Shown here: positions 31,623 to 41,315 of the stretch, piece by piece
Layout: every line of letters begins with the position of its first letter
Numbering within the stretch: position 1 is the stretch's first letter
Assembly: GCA_947586055.1 (NCBI GenBank)
Contig: CANPXL010000019.1
Span: 1-55,791 of the forward strand
DNA from: an uncultured Acetatifactor sp.
GTDB lineage: Bacteria > Bacillota > Clostridia > Lachnospirales > Lachnospiraceae
Direction: 5' to 3'
DNA length: 55,791 nucleotides
Position numbers and translations under genes: made by a program
The notes under the pieces: model-generated
What the model was told of the DNA's origin: nothing
The model's database searches: none
Seen by the model: the letters and a program-made list of their open reading frames with translations, nothing else

Positions 31623-32786
31623 TTACTTTACGATTCTCACCCGGAAGACGCCGTCGATCTTCTTAAGCGCTTCCGCGATATCGGCCGTGGGCGCAGTCTC
31701 CACATCCAGCATGGTATACGCCACCTCGCCCCTGGACTTGTTTGTCAGATCGCTGATGTTGATTCCCTTCTCACCGAACACGCCGGTAAACTTTGTGATC
31801 ATGTTGGCGATGTTTTTATGGAAAATCGCCACGCGTCCCGCCTTGGAGCAGACGCCCATATCGCATGCGGGATAGTTCACGCTGTTTCGGATGTTGCCGT
31901 TTTCCAGATAATCCTTCATCTCCTCCACAGCCATCACAGCGCAGTTTTCCTCGGATTCCTCGGTGCTCGCGCCCAGATGAGGGATCACGATGCAGCCGGG
32001 CTGTCCAGCGGTAGTGGGATTCGGGAAGTCGGAAACGTAATGGGCGATCTTTCCGCTCTTTAAACCTTCCAGCACATCCTTCTCATCGGCGAGCAGATCT
32101 CGCGCGAAATTCAGGATATTGACGCCCTTCTTCATCTTTCCGATGGCTTCTTTGTTGATCATTCCCTTCGTGGAATCCAAAAGCGGAACATGAATCGTGA
32201 TATAATCGCACTCTGCGTAAATGTCGTCCACGTTCAGCACATGCTTCACGGAACGGCTCAGGCTCCATGCGGCGTTCACGGACAGATAGGGATCGTAGCC
32301 GTACACATCCATTCCCAGCGCAACGGCTGCGTTTGCGACCTTGACGCCGATGGCTCCCAGACCGATGACCCCAAGCTTCTTTCCCATAATCTCGGTACCC
32401 GCGAACTTTTTCTTCTCTTTCTCGGCTGCCTTGGCAATATTCTCATCGCCGCTGGCCGATTTTACCCACTCGATTCCGCCTGCCACGTCTCTGGCCGCAA
32501 GCAGCATCCCCGCCAAAACCAACTCCTTCACGCCGTTGGCGTTGGCACCCGGAGTGTTAAACACCACAATGCCCTGCTCCGCGCACTTTTCCAGCGGAAT
32601 GTTGTTTACGCCCGCGCCGGCCCTCGCCACGGCAAGCAGCCCCTCTGGCAGCTCCATTTCATGCATGGACGCGCTTCTGACCAGAATGCCGTCCGCCTCA
32701 TTTACATGATCCGTCATCTCATACCGGCCGCCGAACTGATCCAGCCCCGCCTGTGCGATGGGATTCAGACAATTAATCTTATACAC
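31623..32786 (-). CDS. serA: D-3-phosphoglycerate dehydrogenase
   Basis: A 387-residue enzyme catalysing the first step of serine synthesis from 3-phosphoglycerate with NAD. The start codon is GTG, nine bases after GGGAGG. The substrate domain has LVRSASMHEM and ARAGAGVNNIP. The NAD fold has LGVIGLGAIGVKVANAA (near 138). The active-site His is in VIPHLGASTEESEENCA (near 275). The C-terminal ACT domain (from about 315, VAYTMLDVETAP) is the site of serine feedback control in related enzymes. It lies 105 bp downstream of serC. Confidence 0.93.
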   Translation of the reverse strand: MYKINCLNPIAQAGLDQFGGRYEMTDHVNEADGILVRSASMHEMELPEGLLAVARAGAGVNNIPLEKCAEQGIVVFNTPGANANGVKELVLAGMLLAARDVAGGIEWVKSASGDENIAKAAEKEKKKFAGTEIMGKKLGVIGLGAIGVKVANAAVALGMDVYGYDPYLSVNAAWSLSRSVKHVLNVDDIYAECDYITIHVPLLDSTKGMINKEAIGKMKKGVNILNFARDLLADEKDVLEGLKSGKIAHYVSDFPNPTTAGQPGCIVIPHLGASTEESEENCAVMAVEEMKDYLENGNIRNSVNYPACDMGVCSKAGRVAIFHKNIANMITKFTGVFGEKGINISDLTNKSRGEVAYTMLDVETAPTADIAEALKKIDGVFRVRIVK

Positions 32787-32891
32787 CGTTTTGATCCTCC
32801 CTGTCTCTTTTCTAAACGCTTCCCCCAGCCTTCCGTGAAGAAACGCGCGTTTTGCGCATCCCCCGCCTGTCCGGACGTTTTCTTGCTGATA

Positions 32892-33974
32892 TCAGGCGTT
32901 CTCCGCCTCAAATTTTTTCATAAACTCCACCAGCTTCTCCACGCCTTCCAGGGGCATCGCATTGTAAATGCTGGCGCGCATGCCGCCGACGGTCCTGTGT
33001 CCCTTCAGGTTCTCAAAGCCCGCCTCCCTGGCTTCCTTCACAAACTTCGCGTCCAGCTCCTCGTTTCCGGTAACGAAGGGAACGTTCATCAGGGAGCGGT
33101 CCTCCCTGCGCACCGTACCCTTGAAAAGCCTGCTCTGATCCAGATAATCATACAGGACCTTCGCCTTTTTCTCATTGCGCTCTTTCATTGCCTGAAGGCC
33201 GCCCATCTTCTTAATCCACTTAAATACCTTGCCGCAGATGTAAATGCCGTATGCGGGCGGCGTATTGTACAGGGATCCGTTGTCCGCATGAATCTTGTAG
33301 CGCAGCATGGTGGGGGTGCCGGGCAGCACATCCTCCGTGATCAGATCCTCGCGGATGATCACGATGACCACGCCCGCAGGGCCGATGTTCTTCTGTACGC
33401 CGCCGTAGATCACGCCGTATTTCGTCACGTCCACGGGCTCGGACAGAAAACAGCTGGAGACATCCGCCACAAGGGTCTTTCCCTTCGTGTTCGGCAGTTT
33501 CCAGAACTTGGTCCCGTATATGGTATTGTTCTCACAGATATATACATAATCCGCATCTTCCGGGATATCCAGGTCGGAGCAGTCCGGAATATAGGAAAAG
33601 GTCTTATCCGCGGAGGATGCCACCTCCACCGCGTCACCGTAAATCTTTGCCTCCTGATACGCCTTCTTCGCCCACTGGCCGGTGACAATATAAGCCGCCT
33701 TCCGGTTCTTCATCAGATTCATGGGAATCATGGCAAACTGCTGGCTTGCGCCCCCCTGCAGAAACAGGACCTTGTAGTTGTCGGGAATCCCCATCAGCTC
33801 TCTCAGATCGGCTTCCGCCTCTTTAATTATGGTATCATACGCCTTGGAACGGTGGCTCATCTCCATGACGGACATGCCCGTTCCCCTGTAATCCAGCATC
33901 TCGTCGGCCGCTTCCTGCAAAACCTCCTCCGGCAGGACGGCAGGGCCTGCAGAAAAGTTATAAACTCTCGACAT
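32892..33974 (-). CDS. serC: Phosphoserine aminotransferase
   Basis: A 360-residue PLP enzyme converting 3-phosphohydroxypyruvate to phosphoserine. The ATG at 33974 has GGAGGAGG upstream; the longer frame does not. MSRVYNFSAGPAVLPEEVL and MEMSHRSKAYD are typical. The PLP lysine is probably in YGVIYGGVQKNIGPAG (near 190). RVPFVTGNEELDAKF-like text and TVGGMRASIYNAMP close the small domain. It is the first gene of serC-serA and has a clear promoter. Confidence 0.94.
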   Translation of the reverse strand: MSRVYNFSAGPAVLPEEVLQEAADEMLDYRGTGMSVMEMSHRSKAYDTIIKEAEADLRELMGIPDNYKVLFLQGGASQQFAMIPMNLMKNRKAAYIVTGQWAKKAYQEAKIYGDAVEVASSADKTFSYIPDCSDLDIPEDADYVYICENNTIYGTKFWKLPNTKGKTLVADVSSCFLSEPVDVTKYGVIYGGVQKNIGPAGVVIVIIREDLITEDVLPGTPTMLRYKIHADNGSLYNTPPAYGIYICGKVFKWIKKMGGLQAMKERNEKKAKVLYDYLDQSRLFKGTVRREDRSLMNVPFVTGNEELDAKFVKEAREAGFENLKGHRTVGGMRASIYNAMPLEGVEKLVEFMKKFEAENA

Positions 33975-34021
33975 AATATTCCTCCTCCGATTTGTTATCT
34001 GCTTTTGCACAACACAGGTAT

Positions 34022-34050
34022 AGAATAATCTTTCCGGACGCTTTCGTCAA
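34022..34050 (-). promoter_or_regulatory. Promoter of serC-serA
   Basis: On the minus strand TTGACG (34045-34050), 17-bp spacer, TATTCT (34022-34027). The leader is about 40 nt and no T-box or riboswitch fits. Confidence 0.7.
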
Positions 34051-34055
34051 CTACC

Positions 34056-34100
34056 TTGTTAAAATTCCTTCGGGAAAATTGTTAAAATTCCTCCGGAAAA
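34056..34100. repeat. Two tandem 22-23 bp units
   Basis: TTGTTAAAATTCCTTCGGGAAAA is followed directly by TTGTTAAAATTCCTCCGGAAAA. The pair fills the space between the L,D-transpeptidase stop codon and the serC promoter. Confidence 0.7.
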
Positions 34101-34101
34101 T

Positions 34102-35559
34102 TCAGTAAAACATGACCACCGGCGTTCCGATCTCCACCATATCGTAGAGCTCTCCCATGACGTCTTTCGGCACGTTGATACAGCCGTGGGAGCCGCTCTT
34201 TTTATAGATTTCCCCGCCGAACTCGGACCGCCAGCCGGCGTCATGGATCCCTACGTTTCCTTTGACAGGCATCCAGTATTTGACGGGCGTGGCGTACCCG
34301 GGACCGCGAAGCGTCCTGTTTTTCTGTTTGCTGTAAACGTAATTCACGCCCTCCGGCGTTCCCATCCGGCGCCCCGTATTGCCCGTGACAACGTCGGTGT
34401 CGAATTTCAGTTCATGATCCACATAATAATACAGGTGCTGCTGTGTCATGTCGATCTCGATATAGGTTCCGCCGATGTCATCCGTTCCGCGGACGAAGCC
34501 CTGCCTTTCATAGACCGGAATACGACTTGAAATCCGGCCGTCATGAAGCTCTTCCGAAAGCAGGTTCTCCATGAGATACGCCACTTCCGCGTCCTGATCC
34601 AGCGTGGTTCCATAAGTGCCCTTGGCCGGTACCTTGATGAGATCGCCCCTGGTGCTCTGAAACTCTCTCTCTTTTCCGTAGGTGTCGTACTTCTTTGCAA
34701 GTCCCGCCACGTAGGTCCGGATTTCCTCTTCGTTCAGCACAAACTGTCCTGCTTCGTCCAGCACGGGATACTCCATCTTCAGGTCGTCCCGATAGGAATG
34801 CTGTATAAAATAGGACAACTGCACATCGTTCGGGCTCTCGGCGGCATCACCCATATCGTACGACAGGTCGCAGTCCAGAAACGCCTGCAGCTTTTCCCAC
34901 ATCCTGCGCGTTTCCTCCTGCTGCTTGGTAAAAGGGATATCGTAAAAGCAGTCGAGGCCGTCGATATTGATCTCATACTGTCCTCTGGCGATGGCGTCCT
35001 TTACCAGTTCAAAAGCCCTGTCCGTATCGATTACATGGGTCAGGCCGTCATACCGGCCCCAGCCTGATTTTTCCGAGATGTCAAGAATATATTCCCCGGA
35101 GCGCATCTGGCTGTAGTACTGTACGCAGGTCTGTTCAAAAGCGTCGCGCAGAGCCGCTTCATCGTAGAAAATCTCCGGCTCGATCCGGTGTTCCCTGTGA
35201 AAGGTGATATTGTCCACCCAGAGAAAAGGGTTCTGCTTTTCCATATAGTCATTCAGCGCGGCCAGATAATCACACCGATACCCCAGCCCGCCCAGATCGA
35301 TCACATTGTCGTAAGCCGCGTCCCATCCGGAATCGGTGGAGATGACCACCGTCGGCGGCTCTGTTTTCCCGATCAGCTCTCTGTTGACCTCTTCCACCGT
35401 CTTTCCGGTACAGTAAACCCCGTTGATCCATGTATTCAGGCTGAAGCCGGACCGATAATAGACCGCCAGCAGATAATATGCCGCCAGCAGCAAAAGAAAC
35501 AGTATGAAACTAATTAAGACAACTCCCCTAACCGGGGATGATCTTCGATCCCTTTTCAT
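34102..35559 (-). CDS. L,D-transpeptidase (YkuD) with peptidoglycan-binding domain
   Basis: A 485-residue membrane-anchored enzyme. The ATG at 35559 follows GGAAG. One N-terminal helix (about residues 11-30, GVVLISFILFLLLLAAYYLL) places the rest outside. The middle part resembles the PG_binding_4 region (NTWINGVYCTGKTVEEVNRE near 41). The YkuD domain is C-terminal, with GIHDAGWRSEFGG (near 440) and the catalytic Cys in KSGSHGCINVPKDV (near 460). It forms 3-3 cross-links or attaches proteins to peptidoglycan. It is last in the leuB-ilvD-ilvB run, 63 bp behind ilvB. Confidence 0.9.
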   Translation of the reverse strand: MKRDRRSSPVRGVVLISFILFLLLLAAYYLLAVYYRSGFSLNTWINGVYCTGKTVEEVNRELIGKTEPPTVVISTDSGWDAAYDNVIDLGGLGYRCDYLAALNDYMEKQNPFLWVDNITFHREHRIEPEIFYDEAALRDAFEQTCVQYYSQMRSGEYILDISEKSGWGRYDGLTHVIDTDRAFELVKDAIARGQYEINIDGLDCFYDIPFTKQQEETRRMWEKLQAFLDCDLSYDMGDAAESPNDVQLSYFIQHSYRDDLKMEYPVLDEAGQFVLNEEEIRTYVAGLAKKYDTYGKEREFQSTRGDLIKVPAKGTYGTTLDQDAEVAYLMENLLSEELHDGRISSRIPVYERQGFVRGTDDIGGTYIEIDMTQQHLYYYVDHELKFDTDVVTGNTGRRMGTPEGVNYVYSKQKNRTLRGPGYATPVKYWMPVKGNVGIHDAGWRSEFGGEIYKKSGSHGCINVPKDVMGELYDMVEIGTPVVMFY

Positions 35560-35622
35560 CAATTCTTCCGCGAAGCCTTCCGCCGCCGGCATGCCTGCTC
35601 CGCACACCGGACGGCCGCCGCC

Positions 35623-37299
35623 TTATTTTTCCTTCAGATCGTCCCCGTCGAACACCTCCGCAATGGGCGCTCCCGCGGGAACCATGGGAAATACCTTGTC
35701 GTCCTCCGGGATCACACATTCCAAAAGAACCGGCGCCTTCATGGCGATCGCCTTCTCCAGCGCGGGGGCCACTTCTTCTTTCTTTGTCACGCGGATCGCC
35801 GCGCATCCCAGCCCCTCGGCCACCTTGCAGAAGTCCACCTTGTCGTTCAGAACGGTCTGGGAATAGCGTTTCCCGTAAAAAAGAGTCTGCCACTGTCTCA
35901 CCATGCCGAGCACATGATTGTTGATCACTACCTGAATGATGGGAATATTGTAACGGCTGGCCGTGGCAAGCTCGTTCATGTTCATCCGGAAGCACCCGTC
36001 ACCCGCGATGTTGACGCAAAGCCTGTCGGGCTGTCCCAGCTGCGCTCCGATGCAGGCGCCGAGGCCGTATCCCATGGTGCCCAGTCCTCCGGAGGACAGG
36101 AAGGTGCGGGGCTTCGTATAGCGGTAATACTGCGCCGCCCACATCTGGTGCTGTCCCACATCGGTGGTGATCAGCGCCTGTCCCTTAGTCACTCTGTCGA
36201 TAGTCTCGATCACATAAGGGCAGGACAGCTGGCTGTCATCGTATTTCAGCGGATACTTTTCTTTCATTTCCCGTATTGCGGCCATCCATTCAGGATGAGA
36301 CTGTTGTTTCAGTCTGCCGTTGAGCTCTTTCAGCGCGAGCTTCAGATCCCCCACAAGGCTTGCATCCACCCGGATATTCTTGTTGATCTCCGCCGCGTCG
36401 ATATCAATGTGGATGATCTTCGCGCCCTCCGCAAACCGCTTGGGATTGCCGATCACGCGGTCGGAAAATCTGGCGCCAAGAGCGATGAGAAGATCGCATT
36501 GGCTCACGCCAAGATTAGAGGTTTTCGTCCCGTGCATACCGATCATGCCGGTATACCGTGGGCTGGTCCCGTCAAAAGCGCCCTTCGCCATCAGGGTGTC
36601 GCACACCGGCGCGTCGATCAGCTCCGCAAACTCCGCCACCTCCTGGGACGCCTCGGACAGGATGGCGCCGCCGCCCAGATAGATAAAGGGTTTCTGCGCC
36701 GCATTGATGTATTCCACCGTCCTGTCCATCTGTTCCGGCGTATAGAATATCTTTCTCTCCTTCTCCCTGGGCTTCTGCGGCGTGTAATCACATACGGCTG
36801 CGGTCACATCCTTGGTGATATCCACCAGCACAGGGCCGGGCCGGCCGCTTGTCGCGATATCAAAGGCCCTTCTCAGCGTGGGGGCAAGATCGGCAATGTT
36901 TTTCACGATAAAGCTGTGTTTCGTGATGGGAATCGTAACACCCGCGATATCCACCTCCTGAAAGCTGTCCTTGCCCAGCATGGGGAGGTTGACGTTGGCC
37001 GTGATCGCAACCATGGGGACGGAATCCATAAACGCGGTGGCGATACCCGTCACAAGATTCGTGGCCCCGGGCCCGCTGGTAGCCATACAGACGCCCACTC
37101 TTCCCGTAGCCCTGGCATAGCCGTCGGCCGCGTGGGCCGCCCCCTGTTCGTGGGAGGTCAGGATATGACGGATCTCGTCGCTATGCTTGTAGAGCGCGTC
37201 ATAAATGTTCAGAATGGTTCCGCCCGGATAGCCGAAGACGGTGTCTACGCCCTGTTCTTTTAAGCATTCGATAACGATTTCGGAACCTGTAAGCTGCAT
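35623..37299 (-). CDS. ilvB: Acetolactate synthase large subunit
   Basis: A 558-residue ThDP and FAD enzyme making acetolactate or acetohydroxybutyrate for valine, leucine and isoleucine. The catalytic Glu is in TSHEQGAAHAADGYARATG (near 50). FAD-region motifs include GRPGPVLVDITKDV, and the ThDP motif is NIAGDGCFRMNMNELAT through VVINN (near 430-460). GDG and NN bind the cofactor. No ilvN regulatory subunit gene follows; an L,D-transpeptidase gene does. ilvC is also absent from the window. AAGGAG precedes the ATG. Confidence 0.94.
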   Translation of the reverse strand: MQLTGSEIVIECLKEQGVDTVFGYPGGTILNIYDALYKHSDEIRHILTSHEQGAAHAADGYARATGRVGVCMATSGPGATNLVTGIATAFMDSVPMVAITANVNLPMLGKDSFQEVDIAGVTIPITKHSFIVKNIADLAPTLRRAFDIATSGRPGPVLVDITKDVTAAVCDYTPQKPREKERKIFYTPEQMDRTVEYINAAQKPFIYLGGGAILSEASQEVAEFAELIDAPVCDTLMAKGAFDGTSPRYTGMIGMHGTKTSNLGVSQCDLLIALGARFSDRVIGNPKRFAEGAKIIHIDIDAAEINKNIRVDASLVGDLKLALKELNGRLKQQSHPEWMAAIREMKEKYPLKYDDSQLSCPYVIETIDRVTKGQALITTDVGQHQMWAAQYYRYTKPRTFLSSGGLGTMGYGLGACIGAQLGQPDRLCVNIAGDGCFRMNMNELATASRYNIPIIQVVINNHVLGMVRQWQTLFYGKRYSQTVLNDKVDFCKVAEGLGCAAIRVTKKEEVAPALEKAIAMKAPVLLECVIPEDDKVFPMVPAGAPIAEVFDGDDLKEK

Positions 37300-37353
37300 G
37301 TTGTTCTCTCCTTTCTGACGGAATGCGTTCCATCCGTAACGGAATATTTTCCG

Positions 37354-37671
37354 TCAGCGCTTTCGGTATTTCTTCTCAATGATCTGAGTGTACAGGATCA
37401 TGGCACAAATGACTTCCCCCATGCTCCCCAGCATTGGAATCATGATCAAAGCCTTATTCTGTCCCGGCAGCAGAGGAAGCCCGAGGGCGATGAACACTGC
37501 GCCGAAAGCAGACCACAGCTTCGCCATGGCCCGGTTGTACTTTTTCAGATCCTTCACTTCAAAAACTTCGGTGTTTGCCCAGAAGCCTGCCGGTTTCCTG
37601 GCAAACAGACACTGGACGCCCAGACCGATAAAGAGCAGTCCCACGGCGGTCCATATCACAAAAGCCAGCAT
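37354..37671 (-). CDS. Small integral membrane protein
   Basis: A 105-residue protein with three predicted membrane helices (about residues 2-21, 50-68 and 75-95), a basic loop (KDLKKYNRAMAKLW) and a basic C-terminus. The ATG at 37671 is about 11 bases after AAGGAAG. The topology recalls DUF3784-like small membrane proteins, but I cannot name the family with confidence. It sits between ilvD and ilvB in the same direction, so it is probably co-expressed with branched-chain amino acid synthesis. Confidence 0.7.
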   Translation of the reverse strand: MLAFVIWTAVGLLFIGLGVQCLFARKPAGFWANTEVFEVKDLKKYNRAMAKLWSAFGAVFIALGLPLLPGQNKALIMIPMLGSMGEVICAMILYTQIIEKKYRKR

Positions 37672-37735
37672 GGGTACGCCACTTCCTTTCCGGTGATCCG
37701 CAGCCGCAAATCCGTACTTTCCGTGTCCTCTCCGT

Positions 37736-39409
37736 TTATGATCTGGAGGGCACCTCCAGCACGGCGCCGCGGTTTCCGCTGGTGACAAGCTCGCGATAAC
37801 GGGAAAGGTAACCCGTTGTCACCTTTGGCTCTCTTGGCTGCCAATTGGCCCGGCGCTTTTCCAGAACTTCGTCGGAGACAAGAAGCTCCAGTTTGTTTTC
37901 AGGAATATTGATGCTGATGATGTCGCCTTCCTCCACCAGAGCGATGGGACCGCCCACCGCCGCCTCCGGCGATACATGGCCGATGGAAGCGCCTCTGGAC
38001 GCGCCGGAGAACCGGCCGTCGGTGATCAGCGCCACGCTGGAGCCCAGCCCCATGCCCGCAATCGCGGAGGTGGGATTCAACATTTCTCTCATGCCCGGGC
38101 CGCCCTTGGGGCCCTCGTAACGAATGACGACCACGTCTCCCGCCACGATTTTTCCGCCCTTGATGGCCTCGATGGCGTCCTCCTCGCAGTCAAACACCCT
38201 CGCGGGGCCCTGATGCACCAGCATTTCAGGCACTACGGCGGAGCGCTTTACCACGCCGCTGTCGGGAGCGAGATTGCCCCGCAGGATCGCGATGCCGCCG
38301 GTCTCGGAGTAAGGGTTTTCCACAGGACGGATGACTTCGGGATTCCTGTTCACGCAGTTCCTGATATTTTCGCCGATGGTAGTGCCGTTTACGGTCATGC
38401 AGTCCAGATTCAGCAGGTTCTTCTTTGTCAGTTCGTTCATCACCGCATACACGCCGCCCGCTTCGTTCAGATCTTCGATATAGGTGGGGCCTGCCGGCGC
38501 AAGATGGCAGAGGTTGGGCGTCTTTGCGGACAGCTCGTTGGCGATGTCAAGATTTAAGTCCACGCCGGCCTCCCTTGCGATGGCGGGCAGATGGAGCATG
38601 GAGTTGGTGGAGCATCCCAGCGCCATATCCACCGTCAGGGCGTTGCGGAATGCCTTCTCCGTCATGATATCGCGGGGTCTGATGTTTTTCTCCACCAGCT
38701 CCATGATCTTCATGCCGGCGTGCTTTGCCAGCCGGATACGCTCGGAGTACACGGCGGGGATCGTGCCGTTTCCCTTTAGTCCCATACCGATGGCCTCGGT
38801 CAGGCAGTTCATGGAGTTTGCGGTGTACATGCCGGAGCAGGAGCCGCAGGTGGGACATACCTTTTCCTCATACTCGCACAGTTCTTCCTCCGTCATGGTT
38901 CCCGCGGCCACACTGCCAACCGCTTCAAACATGGAGGACAGGCTTCTCTTCTTTCCGCCCACATGACCGGCCAGCATAGGACCGCCGGACACAAAGATGG
39001 TGGGGATATTCACTCTGGCCGCAGCCATCAGAAGGCCGGGCACATTCTTGTCGCAGTTCGGAATGCACACAAGGCCGTCGAAGCCGTGGGCCAGCGCCAT
39101 GCACTCGGTGCTGTCCGCGATCAGGTCCCGGGTCACAAGGGAATATTTCATGCCTACATGGCCCATTGCGATGCCGTCGCAGACCGCGATGGCGGGAAAC
39201 ATGATGGGGGTTCCTCCCGCCATGGCAACGCCTAACTTCACCGCTTCCGCGATCTTATCCAGATTCATATGGCCGGGCACGATCTCGTTGTAAGAGCTCA
39301 CAATGCCGATCAGGGGACGCTTCCTTTCCTCCTCTGTGATACCCAGCGCGTTGAACAGGCTTCTGTGGGGGGCCTGCTGTGTTCCTGTCTTTACCGAATC
39401 ACTTCTCAT
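37736..39409 (-). CDS. ilvD: Dihydroxy-acid dehydratase
   Basis: A 557-residue iron-sulfur enzyme that dehydrates dihydroxy-isovalerate and -methylvalerate. The ATG at 39409 follows ACGAGG. Cluster-binding cysteines lie in [11 protein letters not shown] (near 118) and [19 protein letters not shown] (near 186). The carbamylated-lysine region and [19 protein letters not shown] (near 465) are typical. It is second in the leuB-ilvD-ilvB run and 73 bp behind leuB. Confidence 0.95.
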   Translation of the reverse strand: MRSDSVKTGTQQAPHRSLFNALGITEEERKRPLIGIVSSYNEIVPGHMNLDKIAEAVKLGVAMAGGTPIMFPAIAVCDGIAMGHVGMKYSLVTRDLIADSTECMALAHGFDGLVCIPNCDKNVPGLLMAAARVNIPTIFVSGGPMLAGHVGGKKRSLSSMFEAVGSVAAGTMTEEELCEYEEKVCPTCGSCSGMYTANSMNCLTEAIGMGLKGNGTIPAVYSERIRLAKHAGMKIMELVEKNIRPRDIMTEKAFRNALTVDMALGCSTNSMLHLPAIAREAGVDLNLDIANELSAKTPNLCHLAPAGPTYIEDLNEAGGVYAVMNELTKKNLLNLDCMTVNGTTIGENIRNCVNRNPEVIRPVENPYSETGGIAILRGNLAPDSGVVKRSAVVPEMLVHQGPARVFDCEEDAIEAIKGGKIVAGDVVVIRYEGPKGGPGMREMLNPTSAIAGMGLGSSVALITDGRFSGASRGASIGHVSPEAAVGGPIALVEEGDIISINIPENKLELLVSDEVLEKRRANWQPREPKVTTGYLSRYRELVTSGNRGAVLEVPSRS

Positions 39410-39445
39410 GTTTTTCCTCGTTTCTGCGCCGCTGTTTGTCTGCTG

Positions 39446-39473
39446 CGTTTTGCGTCGGCGCGGCCGCAAAACG
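39446..39473. other. Intergenic hairpin between leuB and ilvD
   Basis: CGTTTTGCG (39446-39454) and CGCAAAACG (39465-39473) form a perfect 9-bp stem with a 10-base GC-rich loop in the 73-bp gap. No U-run follows, so it may be an mRNA processing or stability element rather than a terminator. Confidence 0.5.
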
Positions 39474-39482
39474 ACGCTGTCT

Positions 39483-40568
39483 CTATCGAATCCGCTCTGC
39501 CAGCAGGGTTCCCATCCGGCTGCAGCCAACCTTCGTGCAGCCCTCGGACATAATGTCTCCGGTGCGGTAGCCTTCCCTTAAGACCTGCTTTACCGCGTCT
39601 TCAACAGCGTCCGCTTCCCTGTCCAGATCGAAGCTGTAGCGCAGCATCATGGCGGCGCTGAGCACGGTGGCGATAGGATTTGCGATATCCTTCCCCGCGA
39701 TGTCGGGCGCGGAGCCGTGGCTGGGCTCGTAAAGACCGAATTTTGTGTCGTTCAGGCTTGCGCTTGCCAGCATACCGATAGACCCTGTCACCATACTGGC
39801 TTCGTCGGAGAGAATGTCACCGAACATATTCTCCGTAAGGATCACGTCGAACTGGGCGGGGTCCCTCACAAGCTGCATGGCGCAGTTATCCACCAGCATA
39901 TGCTCCAGCTTCACGTCGGGATAATCGGCCGCAACTTCCTCCACAACCTTTCTCCAGAGTCTGGAGGAATCCAACACGTTTGCCTTATCCACGCTGGTCA
40001 CCTTCTTCCTGCGCTTTCTGGCAATGTCGAATCCCTTGATCGCGATCCGGCGGATCTCGTTCTCGTCATAGGTCAGAGTATCCACAGCCTTTCGGATACC
40101 GTTCTCTTCCACCGTTTTTCGCTCCCCAAAATACAGTCCGCCGGTCAGTTCCCGCATAATCAGCATGTCGAAACCCGCCCGGCTGATCTCCTCCTTCAGG
40201 GGACATGCCGCCGCAAGCTCATCGTAGAGAACCGCGGGGCGCAGATTTGCAAAAAGATTCAGGGCCTTTCTGATGCCAAGGAGACCCGCCTCCGGCCTTT
40301 TTTCCGGAGGGAGACGATACCAGGGAGACGTGGTCGTATCGCCGCCGATGGAACCCATCAGGACCGCGTCCGCCGCCTTCGCCGTGGCAATGGCTTCCTC
40401 CGTCAGGGGGACGCCGTGTACGTCGATGGATGCGCCGCCCATGAGAATATCCGTAAATTTCATAGTATGTCCGTAAACCGCCGCAACCTTTTCCAGCACC
40501 TTCTTTGCCTCCGCAACGATCTCGGGACCGATCCCGTCCCCGGGGATACATGTAATCCGTAATTCCAT
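39483..40568 (-). CDS. leuB: 3-Isopropylmalate dehydrogenase
   Basis: A 361-residue NAD-dependent decarboxylating dehydrogenase of leucine synthesis. [20 protein letters not shown] opens the protein. [20 protein letters not shown] (near 98) holds substrate-binding arginines. The family signature [20 protein letters not shown] is near 243. It is the first gene of a branched-chain run with a clear promoter and a short leader that has no room for a T-box. leuA and leuCD are not in the window. Confidence 0.95.
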   Translation of the reverse strand: MELRITCIPGDGIGPEIVAEAKKVLEKVAAVYGHTMKFTDILMGGASIDVHGVPLTEEAIATAKAADAVLMGSIGGDTTTSPWYRLPPEKRPEAGLLGIRKALNLFANLRPAVLYDELAAACPLKEEISRAGFDMLIMRELTGGLYFGERKTVEENGIRKAVDTLTYDENEIRRIAIKGFDIARKRRKKVTSVDKANVLDSSRLWRKVVEEVAADYPDVKLEHMLVDNCAMQLVRDPAQFDVILTENMFGDILSDEASMVTGSIGMLASASLNDTKFGLYEPSHGSAPDIAGKDIANPIATVLSAAMMLRYSFDLDREADAVEDAVKQVLREGYRTGDIMSEGCTKVGCSRMGTLLAERIR

Positions 40569-40616
40569 TCCTTCACTTCCTTTTTATGGTTTAGGGCAGA
40601 AACCGCCGTTGTTTCC

Positions 40617-40645
40617 ATGATAACTGATGGAAATGCAAATTTCAA
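40617..40645 (-). promoter_or_regulatory. Promoter of the leuB-ilvD-ilvB run
   Basis: On the minus strand TTGAAA (40640-40645), 17-bp spacer, TATCAT (40617-40622), about 45 bp before the leuB start. Confidence 0.7.
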
Positions 40646-40678
40646 CTATATTTTCACAGATCCCTTGGGCTGTCGATG

Positions 40679-40724
40679 CAAAAAGGCTGCCTCGCCTTAC
40701 GGGATTCCCGTAAACGCGGCAGCC
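40679..40724 (-). terminator. Terminator after yajC
   Basis: On the minus strand GGCTGCC and TTACGGG pair with CCCGTAA and GGCAGCC around a three-base loop, followed by TTTTTGC. It ends the M15-tgt-yajC transcript ahead of the leuB promoter. Confidence 0.75.
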
Positions 40725-40775
40725 CTGCCCGTTTTCTTTTTTGCATCCGCCGTCGGCATCCATCCGCCTGACCTT

Positions 40776-41117
40776 TTAGTTCTCCCCCGGCTTTTCCACC
40801 CGGCTGATCGCCGACTTGTCCATGGGGATCCGACAGTTTTTGTTGTTTCCAAACTCAACGATCACGGTGTCGCCGTCAATGAGGATCACCGTTCCGAAGA
40901 AACCGGAGGTAGTCTGTACGCTGTCTCCCGTCTCCAGATTGGAGAGCATGGCCGCAACCCTTTTTTTCTCCTTGCTCTGGGGTCTCATCATAAAAAACCA
41001 CATGGCGCCGATCACTACCGCATAGATAAGAATAATGCTTAAAAGGCCCATGCCGCCGCCACCCTGTGCCGTACCCTGTTCGGCCGCAGCGCCGGCCGCA
41101 TCCAATAAAATTCCCAT
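40776..41117 (-). CDS. yajC: Preprotein translocase subunit YajC
   Basis: A 113-residue protein with a single membrane helix (about residues 24-42, LLSIILIYAVVIGAMWFFM) and the hallmark RPQSKEKKR directly behind it. GDSVQTTSGFFGTVILIDGDTVIVEF is the conserved cytoplasmic beta region. It is an accessory part of the Sec-SecDF translocase. The ATG at 41117 follows GGAGG closely. The gene is downstream of tgt, the classic tgt-yajC order. Confidence 0.93.
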   Translation of the reverse strand: MGILLDAAGAAAEQGTAQGGGGMGLLSIILIYAVVIGAMWFFMMRPQSKEKKRVAAMLSNLETGDSVQTTSGFFGTVILIDGDTVIVEFGNNKNCRIPMDKSAISRVEKPGEN

Positions 41118-41315
41118 AATTCCTCCGTTCCGGCGTCTCCGCCTTATCCGCGTCTGATTTACGCTTTCTTCCCGCAGGCAATGCCGCGGGGCGGAAGGGC
41201 TTTCCCTCTGCCGACGCCTGCATGCGCCTGTCTCAAGTAACAATCATACACAAAATCTGCCCGGACAGCAAGTGTTTTATGATTTTTTTACGATGTTTTT
41301 ATGATCTGTTATCTT

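Noticed and set aside
40569..40684. T-box or leader-peptide attenuator before leuB
   Set aside because: The leader is only about 40 nt and lacks a specifier loop or a terminator/antiterminator pair. The hairpin upstream belongs to yajC.
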